64,000 nucleotides of DNA from Pictodentalium vernedei (GCA_031216915.1 CM062296.1:454212287-454276286), one strand, 5' to 3'. Numbered from the stretch's first letter, positions 39,970-52,168 are shown. Numbers and translations: made by a program. Notes: generated from the sequence alone by a model not told the origin.

Positions 39970-40775
39970 TACTACTCATCAAAGTTTGCTAAGCACCAAG
40001 TATATCCAACTACCTGTTTTACATTTTAGTTGAAATATTGTAATGAAAAGTGTATATGTTTTTGATTTAATTACATCTTTAATGATTTTAGTACAGAAAT
40101 TAAGATTTTGTTTGTGTTTGACATTATTTTTTAGTAGCTTTTGAATACGATAACCATGGAAAATGGATATTATTGGTAAAAGAGGAAATATTTCAATTTG
40201 CCAAAAAGTTCGACAGAGCGAACTGGTATGGGTTCAATATCGAGTATGAGACACATTACTGTTAATTACAGCTTGACAACGCCTTCTCATGCTTCCAATC
40301 AGGTTCCTGGTGGTCCTTTGTGGGATGTTGTTCCATTCTTGGACCAGCATGGCACCAAGCTCCTGGACACTTCTTGGCTGGACTGGACGGGCTGAAATTG
40401 CAAGCTGCAACTCATTCCAGACGTGTTCGATTGGATTGAGGTCAGGGGATCTTGTTGGCCAGTCCATACGCTCAATCCCCTCCCTCTGTCGGTACTCCCC
40501 GACAGCATGGGCAACATGAGGACGGGCATTATCGTCCATCAGAATGAATCTTTCACCCACTGCACCTGCATACAATCTGACGTGGACATCCAGGATCTCA
40601 TCAATATACCGCTGTGCAGTCAATGTACCGCGTTCAAGGACACAGCGCTCTGTACGTCCATCCCTGCTGATGCCGCCCAGTCCATAATTGACCCTCTGCC
40701 ATAGAGGTCATGCTCAGCAATGTTGGCTGTATGGAATCGCTCTCCTGGTCTTCTCCATACCACAGAAGCAAGCCT
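39970..40775 (-). mobile_element. Tc1/mariner fragment of a different family, copy 3
   Basis: The left end ATACTACTCATCAAAGTTTG resembles Tc1-type terminal sequence. The interior encodes the C-terminal half of a transposase on the minus strand, and homology stops at about 40,775. The 5' half and its terminal repeat are missing. Confidence 0.7.
40234..40775 (-). pseudogene. Tc1 transposase, C-terminal fragment
   Basis: An open 129-residue C-terminal piece shows LTAQRYIDEILDVHV-like sequence, ILMDDNARPHVAHAV (second catalytic Asp), MDWPTRSPDLNPIEHVWNEL (Glu) and the family-typical ending SHTRY. The preceding part, in shifted frames up to 40,775, gives WRRPGERFHTANI and YGRGSIM. The first catalytic Asp and the helix-turn-helix are absent. 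It is a different family from the elements at 16,511 and 45,636. Confidence 0.85.
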
Positions 40776-42359
40776 ATTCGGTAAAGCGTGTGTGAAATTG
40801 AAAATTAGTGGTAAACTACATAATCACATACCATTCAGCCGAGTTTTTCCTCCGATTCCGAAACCGGAAGTAGAAACCCCTGTTCTTGAAAGAAATCGAA
40901 CGTTGCCTTTCAATCGCCAATCAATAAGAAACGGCGAGATTCCCTTTCTAAAAAACAAATTCAAATTCGTGCCCTTAGAAGAAATGCTTCAAATACTTTC
41001 AACACTGCAACAAAACAGATGTCTTTTTCGGATTAATTAGAAAGTTAATTAATCTACACGGATTTTTCCGAATCAACTACACGGAAAGTATCGAGTAAAA
41101 CCACCCTACTTTTGATAGCAACTATTTAATTTGAACACCCCCTGCTTTTGACGTTTTGCATCGTCTACTATTGCTATTTCTGTTTGACAGATACGCACAG
41201 AAGGTATCACGGAACTAAATATTTTCCTATAGGCGACCATTATAACGTTCAGGCAAAAAATAATATGATCGCATCACTTTAATTTTAGCATTCAAATATC
41301 TTCGTCAAATATAGCCCTTCAGACAACTTTTTCTGATCCCAGAACAGAGGGTCATGCAACAAATAAGAGAGAAAAATTGACAGCAAGGGAATTACCGGTC
41401 ACGTGCGCATATTTTCCAGGGAATTCCCCACAAAAACACACCAAATGTAAATTGTATTTTTTAAGTCCAAAAGTCATCAAATCACCCTTTTTATCTGGAA
41501 TATTCATCAATAATGCAAGATGTCAATATAATGCTTCAAACATTTATTGAAACAATTTATTTTCCCAAGGCAGTTTATTTTTAGGGATTGTGCAACATTT
41601 CAAGGCTTGTATTTCTAATTCAAATATTTAGTTCAGTGATACCAGAAGGCGTTTGAGAAAATTTTTTTCAAAACCACGCCTGCGCGCGCTTCTTGGTTTT
41701 ACAAAAGTTAATATTACTTCCTAGAATCAGTCGGCGGTTCAACGGCTAAGCTTCTATTTTATCCTGTCTAATTTCATACATTGAACTAACTGTAACGGAG
41801 CATACACCTTTACTGAATCGAATACGTGGATTTAGAAAACCCGTGTAGGTCTTCTACCACGCCTTTTCATTGGATAGCTGTCAGTAAACATTACCAATGA
41901 AAAGTATTGTTTTAAACATTTTCAGCTGAATCCGCAAAATGGCTACCTGATAATGATAAAAAAAAACTGCTGCAAAGACAGAAAAAATTACCCGATTTGC
42001 AAAGAATGGTATATGACCTTTGAGGAGGTTCAAAGTGCATGTTTCCACGGAGAATGGCAGTTTTCTCACTGACGTTTGTTCGACAGTACGTTGAATGTGT
42101 CATAAATATCTTGTGTGATCACCACATGCACAACTGCATTGCCATTACTGGCATTAGTTTTGAAACACTCTACTCTGTTTAGTCGAGAAATTTGCAGAAA
42201 CTCCCCAAATCTTCCTTGGTTCAGCCTAAATCCTGGCAGTGGGGGGATCTGTGGAGTTAGACGATTTCCCCTTTTAAGGTGCTATATAAGAAAGAGAATT
42301 CTGTTTATTTTTAAATTCCCACTTCTGATAATGTGATATTCCTTGGCTTAAGTTAAGCC
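40776..42359. other. No recognisable gene
   Basis: A+T-rich DNA with short frames only. The frame at 40,720-41,040 reads through the end of the Tc1 relic and has no recognisable motif. No repeat boundary could be fixed. Confidence 0.45.
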
Positions 42360-44560
42360 TTAAGGTGCTATATAATTATAAGTAATGGAATTCTGTTTAT
42401 TTTGAAATTCCCACTTCTGATATTCCTTAAATTCAAATTCAATATGCATAAATAATACTTCAAAATGAAGGTTGGGAGGTATAGAACACGAAACATATAT
42501 GAAATGAACTCATGGTCGTCTTTGTAAGACTGTGACCTACGCCCCCCCCCCCCCCCCCTCCACCCCACCATCAGCCCTCATAGTCTTTCAGAGACCCGTT
42601 CAAATCTAGTCTGACTAAAAATGAAATTGACCTGATTCGGGTCGATTCACTTCACTCTTCATATTGAAGATTAACAATCGCAAATCAACATTATACTTAC
42701 CGCTGTCAATCCAGGAAACATGTATTCACATGCCTGAACCATTTTTTGATGATGACATGGAAATAATTCGAAAAAATATTGAAAAACATCCAAATTCAAG
42801 AACTTGAGAAAAAAACTGGAAATTTGAACATAAACAACGTTTACTGCACATGTCCACCAAAGTCTACGTCAGATTTCAGGCCATCCAAAAATTTTGTCGT
42901 TCCCTTAAATTTCATTTTGCTTACTTGCAAGTTGAACGCGTTGACTGTACTCACGGCTTCTAGCCTAAGATTTAAAAAATGTGCGGATTAGTTAATAGCG
43001 ATGAGAAAGGATTGTCTTCTTGGGATTTCAAAATAAAAATAACGTTTCAGCCTACAAAATAAACTCTGATTTCACTCGGCGTCTGCCAAATGAGTTTCTA
43101 AGAGATTCTGAAATCGCCGTGTGCAAATCAACCGTTTCCAGGTACTTTATGGAAGAATATCACTGTTTAAATAAACCAAACAACCATCAACCACAAATTC
43201 CACAATGACCATAATTTAAGCGTCTTTATGAGTGCGATGAGAGCATCGGGTGTTCATGCACTCGTGATACCCACTAAAGTTGTTTGTTTGTTTGGTTGTT
43301 TTTTTTGTCTATATATTATCATTATTTTCCTTTAAAAAAATTGTGGAACCTTGGACTTAATTCAACTCATTGAATCATCATGACGCTTCCAAACATCTGT
43401 ATATTGAGAAATTACTCAACAAGTTGGATTAACAGATATATAATATAAATTCAGTGAAAGTTACAGATCCTTACGCCACCCGACATTTACTACGTTTATC
43501 CATCCGATAACCCTGGTCTTAAGGCGACTAAAAAATGAAGGGCTGATAATTATTACTTTGAGGCAGAGAATGAACAAAACATTGTGAAATAGTGTTATCA
43601 GTTTTGTTACCACTATAATAATAAGGCTTCGACCAGCCGCTGATATGTCACGGTTCTCGAATCGAATGGCCATAGATTAGTTAAGTCTCTGTCGTCCCCT
43701 GCCCCCTCTCCCTATGCCTCACCCCGACTGACCATGGTCATTGTGGTTGATGGTTGTTTGGTTTATTTAAACAGTGATATTCTTCCATAAAGTACCCAGA
43801 AACGGTTGATTTTCACACAGCAATTTCAGAATCTCTAAAAAACTCATTTGGCAGACGCCGAGTGAAATCGGAGGTTATTTTGTAGGCTGAAACGTTATTT
43901 TTATTTTGAAATCCCAAGAAGACAATCCTTTCTCATCGCTATTAACTAATCCATGCATTTTTTAAATCTTAGGCTAGCAGCCTCGAGAACAGTCAATGCG
44001 TTCAACTCGCGAGTAAGCAAAATGAAATTTAAGGGAACGACAAAATGTTTTGGATGGCCTGAAATCTGACATAGACTTTGGTAAACATTTATGTTCAAAT
44101 TTTCTGTTTTTTTCTCAAGTTCTTGAATTTGGATGTTATTCAACATTTCTTTGAATTATTTCCATGTCATCGTCAAAAAATGGTGCAGGCACGTGAATAC
44201 ATGTTTCCTGCATTGAAAGCTGTAAGTATAATGTTGATTTCTGATTGTTAATCTTAAATATGAAGCGTGAAGTGAGTTGGCCCGGATCAGGTCAATTTCT
44301 TTTTTAGTCAGACTAGATTTGAACGGGTCTCTCAAAGACTGTGAGGACCGATAGTAGGGGGGGTGAGGCCCTTGGTCACAGTCTTACAAAGACTAGGTCA
44401 TGGAGTTGACAGCAGGCACCACTGCACTGGTTCCTGGAAGTCAGCTATCATATTCGTACCAGAACTGATAATACAATAATATTTCCTGAGAACAACTTGT
44501 GGCCAAATGTGCTTCACATATCCAAGAACAAAGCATAGGCATCAAAATCCCTCAAAACAC
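42360..44560 (+). repeat. Dispersed repeat R1, copy 1, split by a foldback element
   Basis: The left part (42,360-42,506; TTAAATTCAAATTCAA, AAAATGAAGGTTGGGAGGTA, GAACTCATG) and right part (44,402-44,560; GAGTTGACAGCAGGCAC, GGTTCCTGGAAGTCAGCTA, ACATATCCAAGAACAAAGC) together match the uninterrupted copy at 45,195-45,480. Confidence 0.8.
42507..44401. mobile_element. Foldback element with arms of about 700 bp
   Basis: The left arm (about 42,507-43,212) and right arm (about 43,733-44,401) are inverted copies with substitutions and small indels. Matching landmarks are GTCTTTGTAAGACTGTGACC, ACATGTATTCAC, CAAATTCAAGAACTTGAGAA, GATTGTCTTCTTGGGATTTC and GGTTGATGGTTGTTTGGTTT. A roughly 520-bp spacer separates them. 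The insertion interrupts repeat R1 at TCATG, and the uninserted sequence survives at about 45,306 (GAACTCATAGAGTTGACAG). No transposase frame is present. Poly-C or poly-G runs sit near both outer ends. Confidence 0.85.
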
Positions 44561-44924
44561 AGCGACAGAGCTGCATGGGGGTAAATTCCAAAGTTGACTA
44601 TTTTGTTTACACATATTCTTACTTTCGATTTCCGGTTAATGTCATGGGGTGGCAAAAGCATCGCAAAAACAATGCCGTCTAAGATCAAATAATGAGAAAG
44701 ATCGTCCTACTACAGCATACTATTATTATATAGAGACTATACAGTTGCCATATTCTATGCAAGATATCATGACACCTGGTGAAATGTCTTAGAATTACGA
44801 TTTTGTTTTTTGATGTAAATTCGTGGTATCAAGTGGTTTGTGCATGTCTGTGGAGCATGGAATCCATCTTCAATAAAAAATGCAAACAGTTTTGTCCTAT
44901 TCCCAAATTCAGTTCTATCGCTAC

Positions 44925-45215
44925 ATCCCAAAGTGTTTTGAATGCCTAGCTCTGTTCTTGGATATGTGAATGGCCACAAGTTGTTCTCAGGAAATATTAT
45001 TGTATTATCTGTTCTTGTATGAACATGGTAGCAGACTTTCAGGAACCAGTGGTGCCTGCTGTCAACTCCATGAGTTGATTTCACAAATGTTTCGTGTTCT
45101 TTACCTACCATACTTCATTTTGATGTATTATTTGTGCATATTGAATAGGAATTTAAGGAATATCTGAGGTGAGAATTTCAAAATAAACAAAATTTCATTA
45201 TTTATATAGCACCTT
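44925..45215 (-). repeat. Dispersed repeat R1, copy 2 (inverted)
   Basis: The reverse complement matches copy 3: TCTTGGATATGTGA, CCACAAGTTGTTCTCAGG, GTAGCAGACTTTCAGGAACC, GTGCCTGCTGTCAACTCCAT and TACTTCATTTTGATGTA. It abuts copy 3 at ATTTATATAGCACCTTAAAT, so copies 2 and 3 form a head-to-head inverted pair. Confidence 0.8.
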
Positions 45216-45480
45216 AAATTCAAATTTCAAATTAAATATACACAAATTATACACTAAAATGAAGGTTGAGATGTGAAGAACAGGTAACACATATGTACTG
45301 AACTCATAGAGTTGACAGCAGGCACTGCTGGTTCCTGGAAGTCTGCTACCATATTCGTACCAGAACTGATAATACAAAAATATATTCCAGAGAACTTGTG
45401 GCCAATGTGCTTCACAATTACATATCCAAGAACAAAGCTAGGCATTCAAAACACTTGAGAGTACAGCAATAGGACTGCAT
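45195..45480 (+). repeat. Dispersed repeat R1, copy 3 (uninterrupted)
   Basis: It runs from ATTTATATAGCACCTTAAAT through AAAATGAAGGTTGAGATG, GAACTCATAGAGTTGACAG and GGTTCCTGGAAGTCTGCTAC to ACATATCCAAGAACAAAGCT. It preserves the empty site of the foldback element. Confidence 0.8.
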
Positions 45481-45647
45481 TTGGGAAAAGGACAACACTG
45501 TCCACATTTTTTATTGAAGATGGGTTCCATGTTCGAGAGACATGAGCAACTCTCTCGATTAGTGTTGAAACGATTATTGCCATTTGGATTTTTACTAATC
45601 GCCAGGTAGTAGACAACGATTAATCGACTAGTCGGTTATGCAAGGTA

Positions 45648-46553
45648 TTGCGTTCCACTCCTGCCTTAGAACATTACATAAATCGCCTAACGGTTGAAGA
45701 TCATGAAGTCGTACCCGACGGTCCAGTTCATCCCAAAGATGCTCGATTGGTGACAAATCTGGCGAAAGTGGGCACCAGGGAAGAAGATCGATGCTCTACT
45801 CCTCAAGAAAGTCACGATAGATACGCGCCAATTGACATTGGGCATTGTCATGCTGGAATAACAGCAATCCGACGTTAGTGTTGAACAACGGGACAACAAC
45901 ATCATTAAGAATTTCATCCCTATATTGCTGTCCATTCAGATTACCATCGATGAAGATCAACTGCATTCAATGGTGCAAGAAAATTCCTGCCCAAACCATT
46001 ACACAACCCCTGCCGAAACGGTCGCCTTCCCACACGCAAGCATCAGAAAACCGTTCTCCTCGGCGGCGTTACACTCTTGCCCTACCATCAACACGTCGTA
46101 GACAAAATCGTGATTCATCAGTAAAAAGAACGGCGCTCCAATGCTGCCGAGTTCAGTGAGCACGCTGACGTGCCCATTCCATTCTCACGGTACGCTGACA
46201 TTGGGTTAGGATTGGTCCGTGGTATGGACGCCTCCTGCGAGTCTGTTACGGACAGTATGTGCACTGATTCTATTGTTAGTTCTACCAGGAGTAATTTCTG
46301 CTGTCCTCATCGCCAGAAGGAAGTGATCCCGCAAGTGAGACGTCCTGATGTGTCAGTCTTGTGCAGGGGTCGTAACCCTCGGTCGACCTGAACGCGGTCG
46401 GTCGGCAGTAGATCCAGTGGTTCTATACCTTCCAATGAGATGGTAAATAGAGGCCAAAGTGACTCCGAACTCAGCAGCGAGCTGATCTGGCGGTATCCCC
46501 TCCTCATGCATACCAGTGGCACGCAACTTCTGATTTTCGGTCAACCTTGGCAT
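45648..46553 (-). pseudogene. Tc1/mariner transposase, dead (copy 2)
   Basis: The N-terminus is better kept than in copy 1: an ATG at 46,553 opens a 66-residue frame with the helix-turn-helix (DQLAAEFGVTLASIYHLIGR) and a GRPRVTTPA linker. The catalytic part is scattered over frames (second Asp region near 45,857; SPDLSPIEH-equivalent near 45,745). Multiple frameshifts and stops. It belongs to the same family as 16,811-17,742. Confidence 0.82.
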
Positions 46554-46673
46554 TTTTTAAAATGTCGGAAGATAAAAACTAGCGTGTTTTCTCAGTAATC
46601 CAGTGTCTCTAGCATAACATAACACAAAGAAAATCGTCGGGTCACCCATTCAATTTGACATTCTCGGGTAGCA

Positions 46674-47065
46674 GGGGGCGCGGTGGTATTGCGATAACCG
46701 TTTCTCCTCAGATCACCGAAGTTAAGCAACATCAAGCCCGGTTAGTCCTTGGATGGGTGACTGTCTGAGTGATCGATTGGGACTCCTGCATTGTGTCCTT
46801 GGGCAAGGCACTTCACCCCGATTGTCCACATGTGGGCACGATTTTGCCGTGTACTAAGACATACTTCACATCGATGGTGCGCATATCTTCAACCAATCTA
46901 ACCCTGCCTGTGCTGCAGTGCGGAGTTGCAATGTTGGGGAGCTGACACCTGCTCAGTGGTTCTCCCCGGGTACTCTGGCTTTCACCACCCATAAAACTGT
47001 CACCGACACAATATGACTGGCTGTTAAAGTGTTGTTAAACCTTAATAAAAGAAATAAATTAAAAA
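46674..47065 (+). mobile_element. 5S rRNA-headed SINE inserted in Tc1 copy 2
   Basis: Flanked by an imperfect 14-bp duplication, ATTCTCGGGTAGCA (46,660-46,673) and ATTCTCAGGTAGCA (47,066-47,079). It begins GGGGGCGCGGTGG, then matches 5S rRNA: AGATCACCGAAGTTAAGCAA, then GCCCGGTTAGTCCTTGGATG and GGTGACTG, covering the internal promoter boxes. The body, from GTGTCCTTGGGCAAGGCACT onward, matches the tRNA-headed SINE at 30,530. The tail is A-rich with AATAAA. It is not a functional 5S gene. Confidence 0.9.
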
Positions 47066-48359
47066 ATTCTCAGGTAGCACATGCTATTTTGAAATCCGTA
47101 GTAAAATTGTAAACGGTTGGGTGGACAACAACAACATGTCATTAAACTCTTTGCACAACTTCTTGTCCACAAACATACAACATTAGAACTATCATATTTC
47201 ATCCTTTATGCTATATTTTCACATTTGTTTCTATTATACTTTCTTTTTTGACTCAGTATATATGAATATTTGTTAATGATAAAAAAAACCATCTTCCAAG
47301 AATATTTACATAGCGGAGAGCCTGGTTAGCCATCTCCAAACCACATGAATGGTCAGTCGGTTAGAGTCATTTTTAGCTCAACTTGACAAAGTGAAGCTGA
47401 GCTATTGCCATCACTTCTCGTCCATCGGCGTACGTACGTATGTACGTATGGTTGTACATACGTACATACGTTAGTACGTACGTCCACAATTTCCTTTGGC
47501 ACACCTCGCAGGTCGCATTTATGATCAGATCGCTTTGAAACTTGGTATGCTTGTTTGGGGTGACCTCTAGATGGGAGCTATCGATTTTCTTCAATTTCCG
47601 TCAAAAAATGTTGCCGTGGCCAATGTTCTTAGTAGTGTTGTACTGTTAACCGGTTTTATAAGTCGGTTTCGGTTTTGCTTGAAAACCGAAACCAAAACTG
47701 TGTAACTGGTAAATGAGTACGGTTTCGTTTTTTTCCTAAAATGTCGGGAAGAGATGTTTTCTTTATTCAGTTTGCACTAACAATGTCTGAAATGTCAATT
47801 TTTGTCAGGAAATAACAGTGTCGTCAATGCACGCCACATTCTGGGTGTAAAGGGGTCACTGCAGCATGTCCAGATCACTCGAGAATGATGTATGACAAGT
47901 TGTCAATCACACATCGTTGACGTAAAAATGGGTTGTGTTTTCTGTGAGAATGACAAAACAAACAGCCAACACGCCTACATTTCACTGATTACAGGAAATA
48001 CCTTGCGCAATTGGCTTCGTTTTTGAACAGGTTTGTATGACATAGTCAATCAGTTTAATTAAAATTACTTATCTATAATCTGTTGGACAGGGAATAATAT
48101 CATATCAGAAAAAGGTCTTGGCATTTCACTGTCGTATTCGAAAATAACATTTGTCACGGGTTGCCCCACCACGTGTTTCGGATGTAGTCTGTTGCCTCCC
48201 TTGATTTGCTTATCCGGGAAGAGGTTTTACTGCAATTCAGTCTTGGGACGTTCCGACCCGAGACGATTTGTCCTGAAGGCTTCGGCCCACTAAAAACACG
48301 AAACCGCAAGTTCTTATTCTATTTAGTTCAATATATGAAGGCCAAAACATCTTGAACCG

Positions 48360-48627
48360 AAATGTCCCGAGGCCGAAACGTCCCAAGACCGAATCGTCCA
48401 TATCCACGGGAAAAAGCTGCGTTCCGTAATATCGCTGTCAACGTGCCACGGTTGCATTCCCACATAACTTACTTTAAGGGGGCCAACCAAAGGAACAAAT
48501 CAGTGGTAGAAATTGGAATGGCAAGAGGCAAATGCAAAAAAGTTACAATATATAACAGTACATCAGTGAATTTGTGAAATCAATTCCGTTGAGCTAAAAC
48601 CATTGCATGCGCGAGGTGTGTGTGTGT

Positions 48628-48682
<55 letters not shown>

Positions 48683-49282
48683 GACAATAGGTATTTGGTA
48701 AAGTGGTTCGGTTTGAAGCCCACCCAGCTACAAACAATATGACTTTCCCATTCCAGGCTGACATGAAATGATTGCTGATTATTTTACTAGGGCGGGTGGT
48801 GGCACTAGTCACCACTGTGTGTGTGTGTGTTGGGGGGGATATTGAAAAGAATCCATACATAAGTTCATTGTCAAATATGTTAGGATGGGTGTCTAGGTGA
48901 CCCACTTGGCAACGCTTGTTATTATTTGCAATGCCTGGTAGGGTCATTTTGTTAGGCTACCCAGGGCCCCACCCAGGAGTGAGCAATGAACAGAGCCCTG
49001 GGAAATTGTGAATTAGATCTTTTCACACCCATGTGTTAATATCAATTCAACATAGACTCTGTATGCCTGAACTTTAAGACAAGAGGTGGGGGGGGGGGGG
49101 GGGGCATGTGCCTAGAATTGGTGAGTGGTGATACTCTACGAACACTGTTACATTTTATTTTCTTTTAATAAAAGAAAACTGGCCAGTGCTATTCACAAAA
49201 ATCAATTAAGCAATTACTGCACTATTGGAAAAATGTTGTAATTCAAGCATAATAATTTTACAGATCTATCAGTCTACACCTT
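48360..49282. other. Non-coding interior of the outer hAT element, with a 54-G run
   Basis: (GT)n at 48,616-48,627 runs into about 54 consecutive G (48,628-48,681); another G run lies at about 49,088-49,104. CCCAGGGCCCCACCCAGG at 48,960 and GAGCCCTGGG at 48,995 form a loose inverted pair. Frames encoding Pro runs are artefacts. No gene. Confidence 0.55.
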
Positions 49283-49302
49283 ATTTCTTATCAACCTACT
49301 CA

Positions 49303-49506
49303 CAATTGTTTACTACAGGCTTGCACTACAGTGAAGTCCCTTTCCCAAGCAAGTTGGGAAAGAAAAGTGGTGCAAAAGCACCAATAAAAATAAGCCAAAA
49401 CTGGGTCGAGTGCAACCGGCGCAGACCCAGTACGGGACGCTCTCTCACAAGTACAACTCCACGACTTCCGTTGCCAGTGCGCATATACCGTCTCTAAAGA
49501 CTCATT
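49303..49506 (+). repeat. DIRS left inverted terminal repeat
   Basis: It runs from CAATTGTTTACTACAGGCTT to GTCTCTAAAGACTCATT and matches the reverse complement of 55,519-55,735. The right copy has about 35 extra bases (near TCTCTATTTTTGTC) and lacks a short GGGACGCTCTCTCACAAG segment present here. Confidence 0.88.
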
Positions 49507-49961
49507 GTTTTTGAAATCCGCTTCGTGTCGAGATGTTTTTGCGCGCTTATCAGTGTTCCACCAGCTCGATGTTTGATGATTCCTGATTCATTATACCACA
49601 GTGTATCCTTTGTATTCTCAGGAACAGTGTTTTATATATTCTCTTTTCTATTATATGTCCATAATGTATTTTTATTTGCTCTCTCTCGAGTCGCTCGCGA
49701 ATTTTGCGTGCCCACGCGGTTCGGACTTAGATTTTTTCACAATTATTGTTAATGCTTTTTTTGCAAAATTTTCAAGTGTGTTAGAGTTAGGTGTCAGCGG
49801 GGGTACCACTCGTGCAGTGTTTCTTCTTTCTTTTGAGAGTAGTCTTCCTGTTGGGTGGTTCCCGGTCGACCTTCTGGGGTCTTTGTTTCTGTCACCTTTC
49901 TCTCTTCTTTGGGGGTGTTCTGTTTTCTCATCTCCACTTCTCTGCTCCTCTCACCTCTATC

Positions 49962-52168
49962 ATGCCCAGGACAATTCCCTGTGGGCAATGTCTGCTGCCA
50001 AAGCATGTGGACGATGTACATTTGTCTTGTTCCTCCTGTAATGGGTGTTCGGCCGAGCGGCCGTGTGGTGTCTGTGGAACATGGTCTTCCACCTTCTGGC
50101 GTCAGTAAACCGTGTCGTTCGTTCTCGTGGCCGTGCCTCCCGCTCCCGCGGGAAAGGAGAACGTGGTCGTTTGGGGGCCTCCCGAGTCGACTTTGTCTGG
50201 TGAGAGTTATTCCTCCTCCGTGGGGGATGTGCAGTCTTTTCCTGTGGTGGATACTGCGGGAGCCGTTGAGTGTTCTGGTGTAGAGATGCCTGGTTCCGGG
50301 ACTACGGTCCCCCTCCAGTCGGCATCTGAGGCTGTCACTAGGGTTGTGACTCCTCCTTCGGAGCCGAGCCGGTGTGCTCTCTCCACTATTTCACCAGCCT
50401 CAACGACTCTCGACGTATCTACTACTGCTGCTGGCCCGTCTGCTTCGTTATCTGTTTCAGCCGGCCTCGGCTTTTCGCTGCAGGGGACTGCAGGACTGTC
50501 CGATACTGTAGACGTGGGATATCGGCCTCAGCCTTCCCTGACTTCAACTCGGCGAAGTCGGAAGGGGCTGCCGGCCGAGCCCATCGCTGTGGTCTCTTCG
50601 CTGTCGAGCACCACAGTTGTGTCTTTGGATTCGGATGTTCGTAGTGGAAACACTATGAACTCCGTGGCGTTTCCGTCTACTCACTCTGGTCACACGACCA
50701 GTTTTGGGGGACTAACGCCTTTTGTGCAGCCTGGACCTTCTGCCCCGCAGAGGTCCGCGGTGACTCTCATGAGTTCTCGCAATATTGATCCTCGGGGTGC
50801 ATCGTACCCCTATACACGTCTGCCTTCAGATGTTTTCGGCTGCCGCCCGTCGTCCCGCGTTGGGTGTTTTGGAGGATCGTGACCCTTCGCTGGTTAAGAG
50901 GGTCAGAGGTGAAGCCACTTTGCCGGTTCGCTCCCCTGTCGAACCGGTCGGTACAGGCAGTGAGCTTAGGGAGGCCCTCTCCTTACTCACTCAGGTTCTT
51001 TCTAAGAGCCTTCCTGTTGCTTCCAGCGAGGCTATGGGTGGTTTCCAGGCGCCTCCTTTGGCGCCGCCTCCCGGGATTGGAAACAGGCCGGTTTCCGATT
51101 CCTCTGGTTGTCCCGACACCATGGGAGGCGTCGGCTGGTTTGCCCACGATGGGCTATGTGTCTTCCGACTCTGGGGAGGAGTCCGACATGCTTGAGGTCG
51201 AGGGCCAGCAGTCTTCGGACTTGGGGGCGGCTCTTGACTTTGTGTTTGGGTTTCTGCCTGAGCTCAAACCTGCTAACCAGCTGACAGTGTCAGCCTGGCC
51301 GCGATCATCGGTCGCGCGCCAACAGCCTATGGAGCAACCTGCTTCTGGGCGCCTTCGACCGTGCCAGTCGGTACAGGTGGTTGAGGCTTTTTCAGCATTG
51401 GATGCCAAGCTGAATTCCAAGGCTTTGAAGACTTCGTTCTTCACCAGGGTTGACACCTTTTTGCCTCCTGTGCGTTATCGTTCCTACGATTCCGCCAATC
51501 CGTCAGTCTGCCAGACTTTGACGGTTCTGGATCAGGATTCCACTTCCCTCGGGCTTTCCAAGCCCAAGTCTGCCGTCATTCCAATGACGACTCTGGAGTC
51601 CACGTTGGGCTTATCTAGAGAGATGCTTGGCATGCTTTCTCTCTCAGATCACGTCGTCTCAGCTTTGGCTGCTTATCTGCCTCCAGATAAGTTTGACGAG
51701 GTACAGGCTCCTTTGCGTGTGCTGTCCAAGGCGCTTATGCACCTTACTCACATGCATGCCTGTAACACGGCCAATTTGGAATTAGTTCGAAGGGACGCTG
51801 TGCTGGACACAGGACGATCCCTTCCCGAGGAGCAGCGTGCTACTCTTCGATCTGCTTCTTTGGCAGGTCCGCAACTTTTCCATGGTTCCGTGTCGACGGT
51901 CCGGGATGACGTCCTACGTCATTCCAAAGATCAGCTGCTGTTTCGTCAGCTTGATCAGCCTTCTCGGGGAGGCAAGGACCGTTCCAAGCCTAACAAGTAC
52001 CCTTCTGCTTCCTCTGTGAAGCAAAAGGCTGGTCCTTCTGCCGCCGCCTCTACTTCTTACTCACGGGGTAAAGGTAGGGGTCGGCAGAATCGAGGGAAGT
52101 CTCAGGATTCTTCATTTAGCAGAGGAGGTGGTTTCTCCTCTCGCGTGCCTCATCGGGGCTCGAAATGA
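49962..52168 (+). pseudogene. DIRS Gag-like protein, frameshifted
   Basis: The frame starts MPRTIPCGQCLLPKHVDDVH with a Cys/His-rich N-terminus (CGQC, HLSCSSCNGC, CGVCGTW), typical of DIRS ORF1. It shifts near 50,100 and near 50,860-50,890, with another shift around 51,150, and then stays open from about 51,160 to 52,168. The last part includes SDSGEESDMLEVE, a helical region with LTHMHACNTANLELVRRDAV, and a basic Arg/Gly/Ser tail (GKGRGRQNRGKS) likely to bind nucleic acid. Long Ser/Thr/Pro stretches lie in the middle. Confidence 0.75.

Larger units (their letters stand above)
45636..47260 (-). mobile_element. Tc1/mariner element, copy 2, 3'-truncated, with SINE insertion
   Basis: Inverted relative of 16,511-17,943. 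Its 5' end (minus strand TACTGAGTCAAAAAAGAAAG, at 47,260) is intact. Its 3' end is lost at about 45,636, so about 280 bp is missing. A SINE sits in the 5' untranslated part at 46,674-47,065. Confidence 0.85.

Noticed and set aside
46700-46775. A 5S rRNA gene
   Set aside because: Only part of 5S rRNA is present, preceded by a non-5S 13-mer and followed by a SINE body and flanking duplication.
48594-48947. A proline-rich protein
   Set aside because: The proline run is the antisense reading of the 54-G homopolymer.
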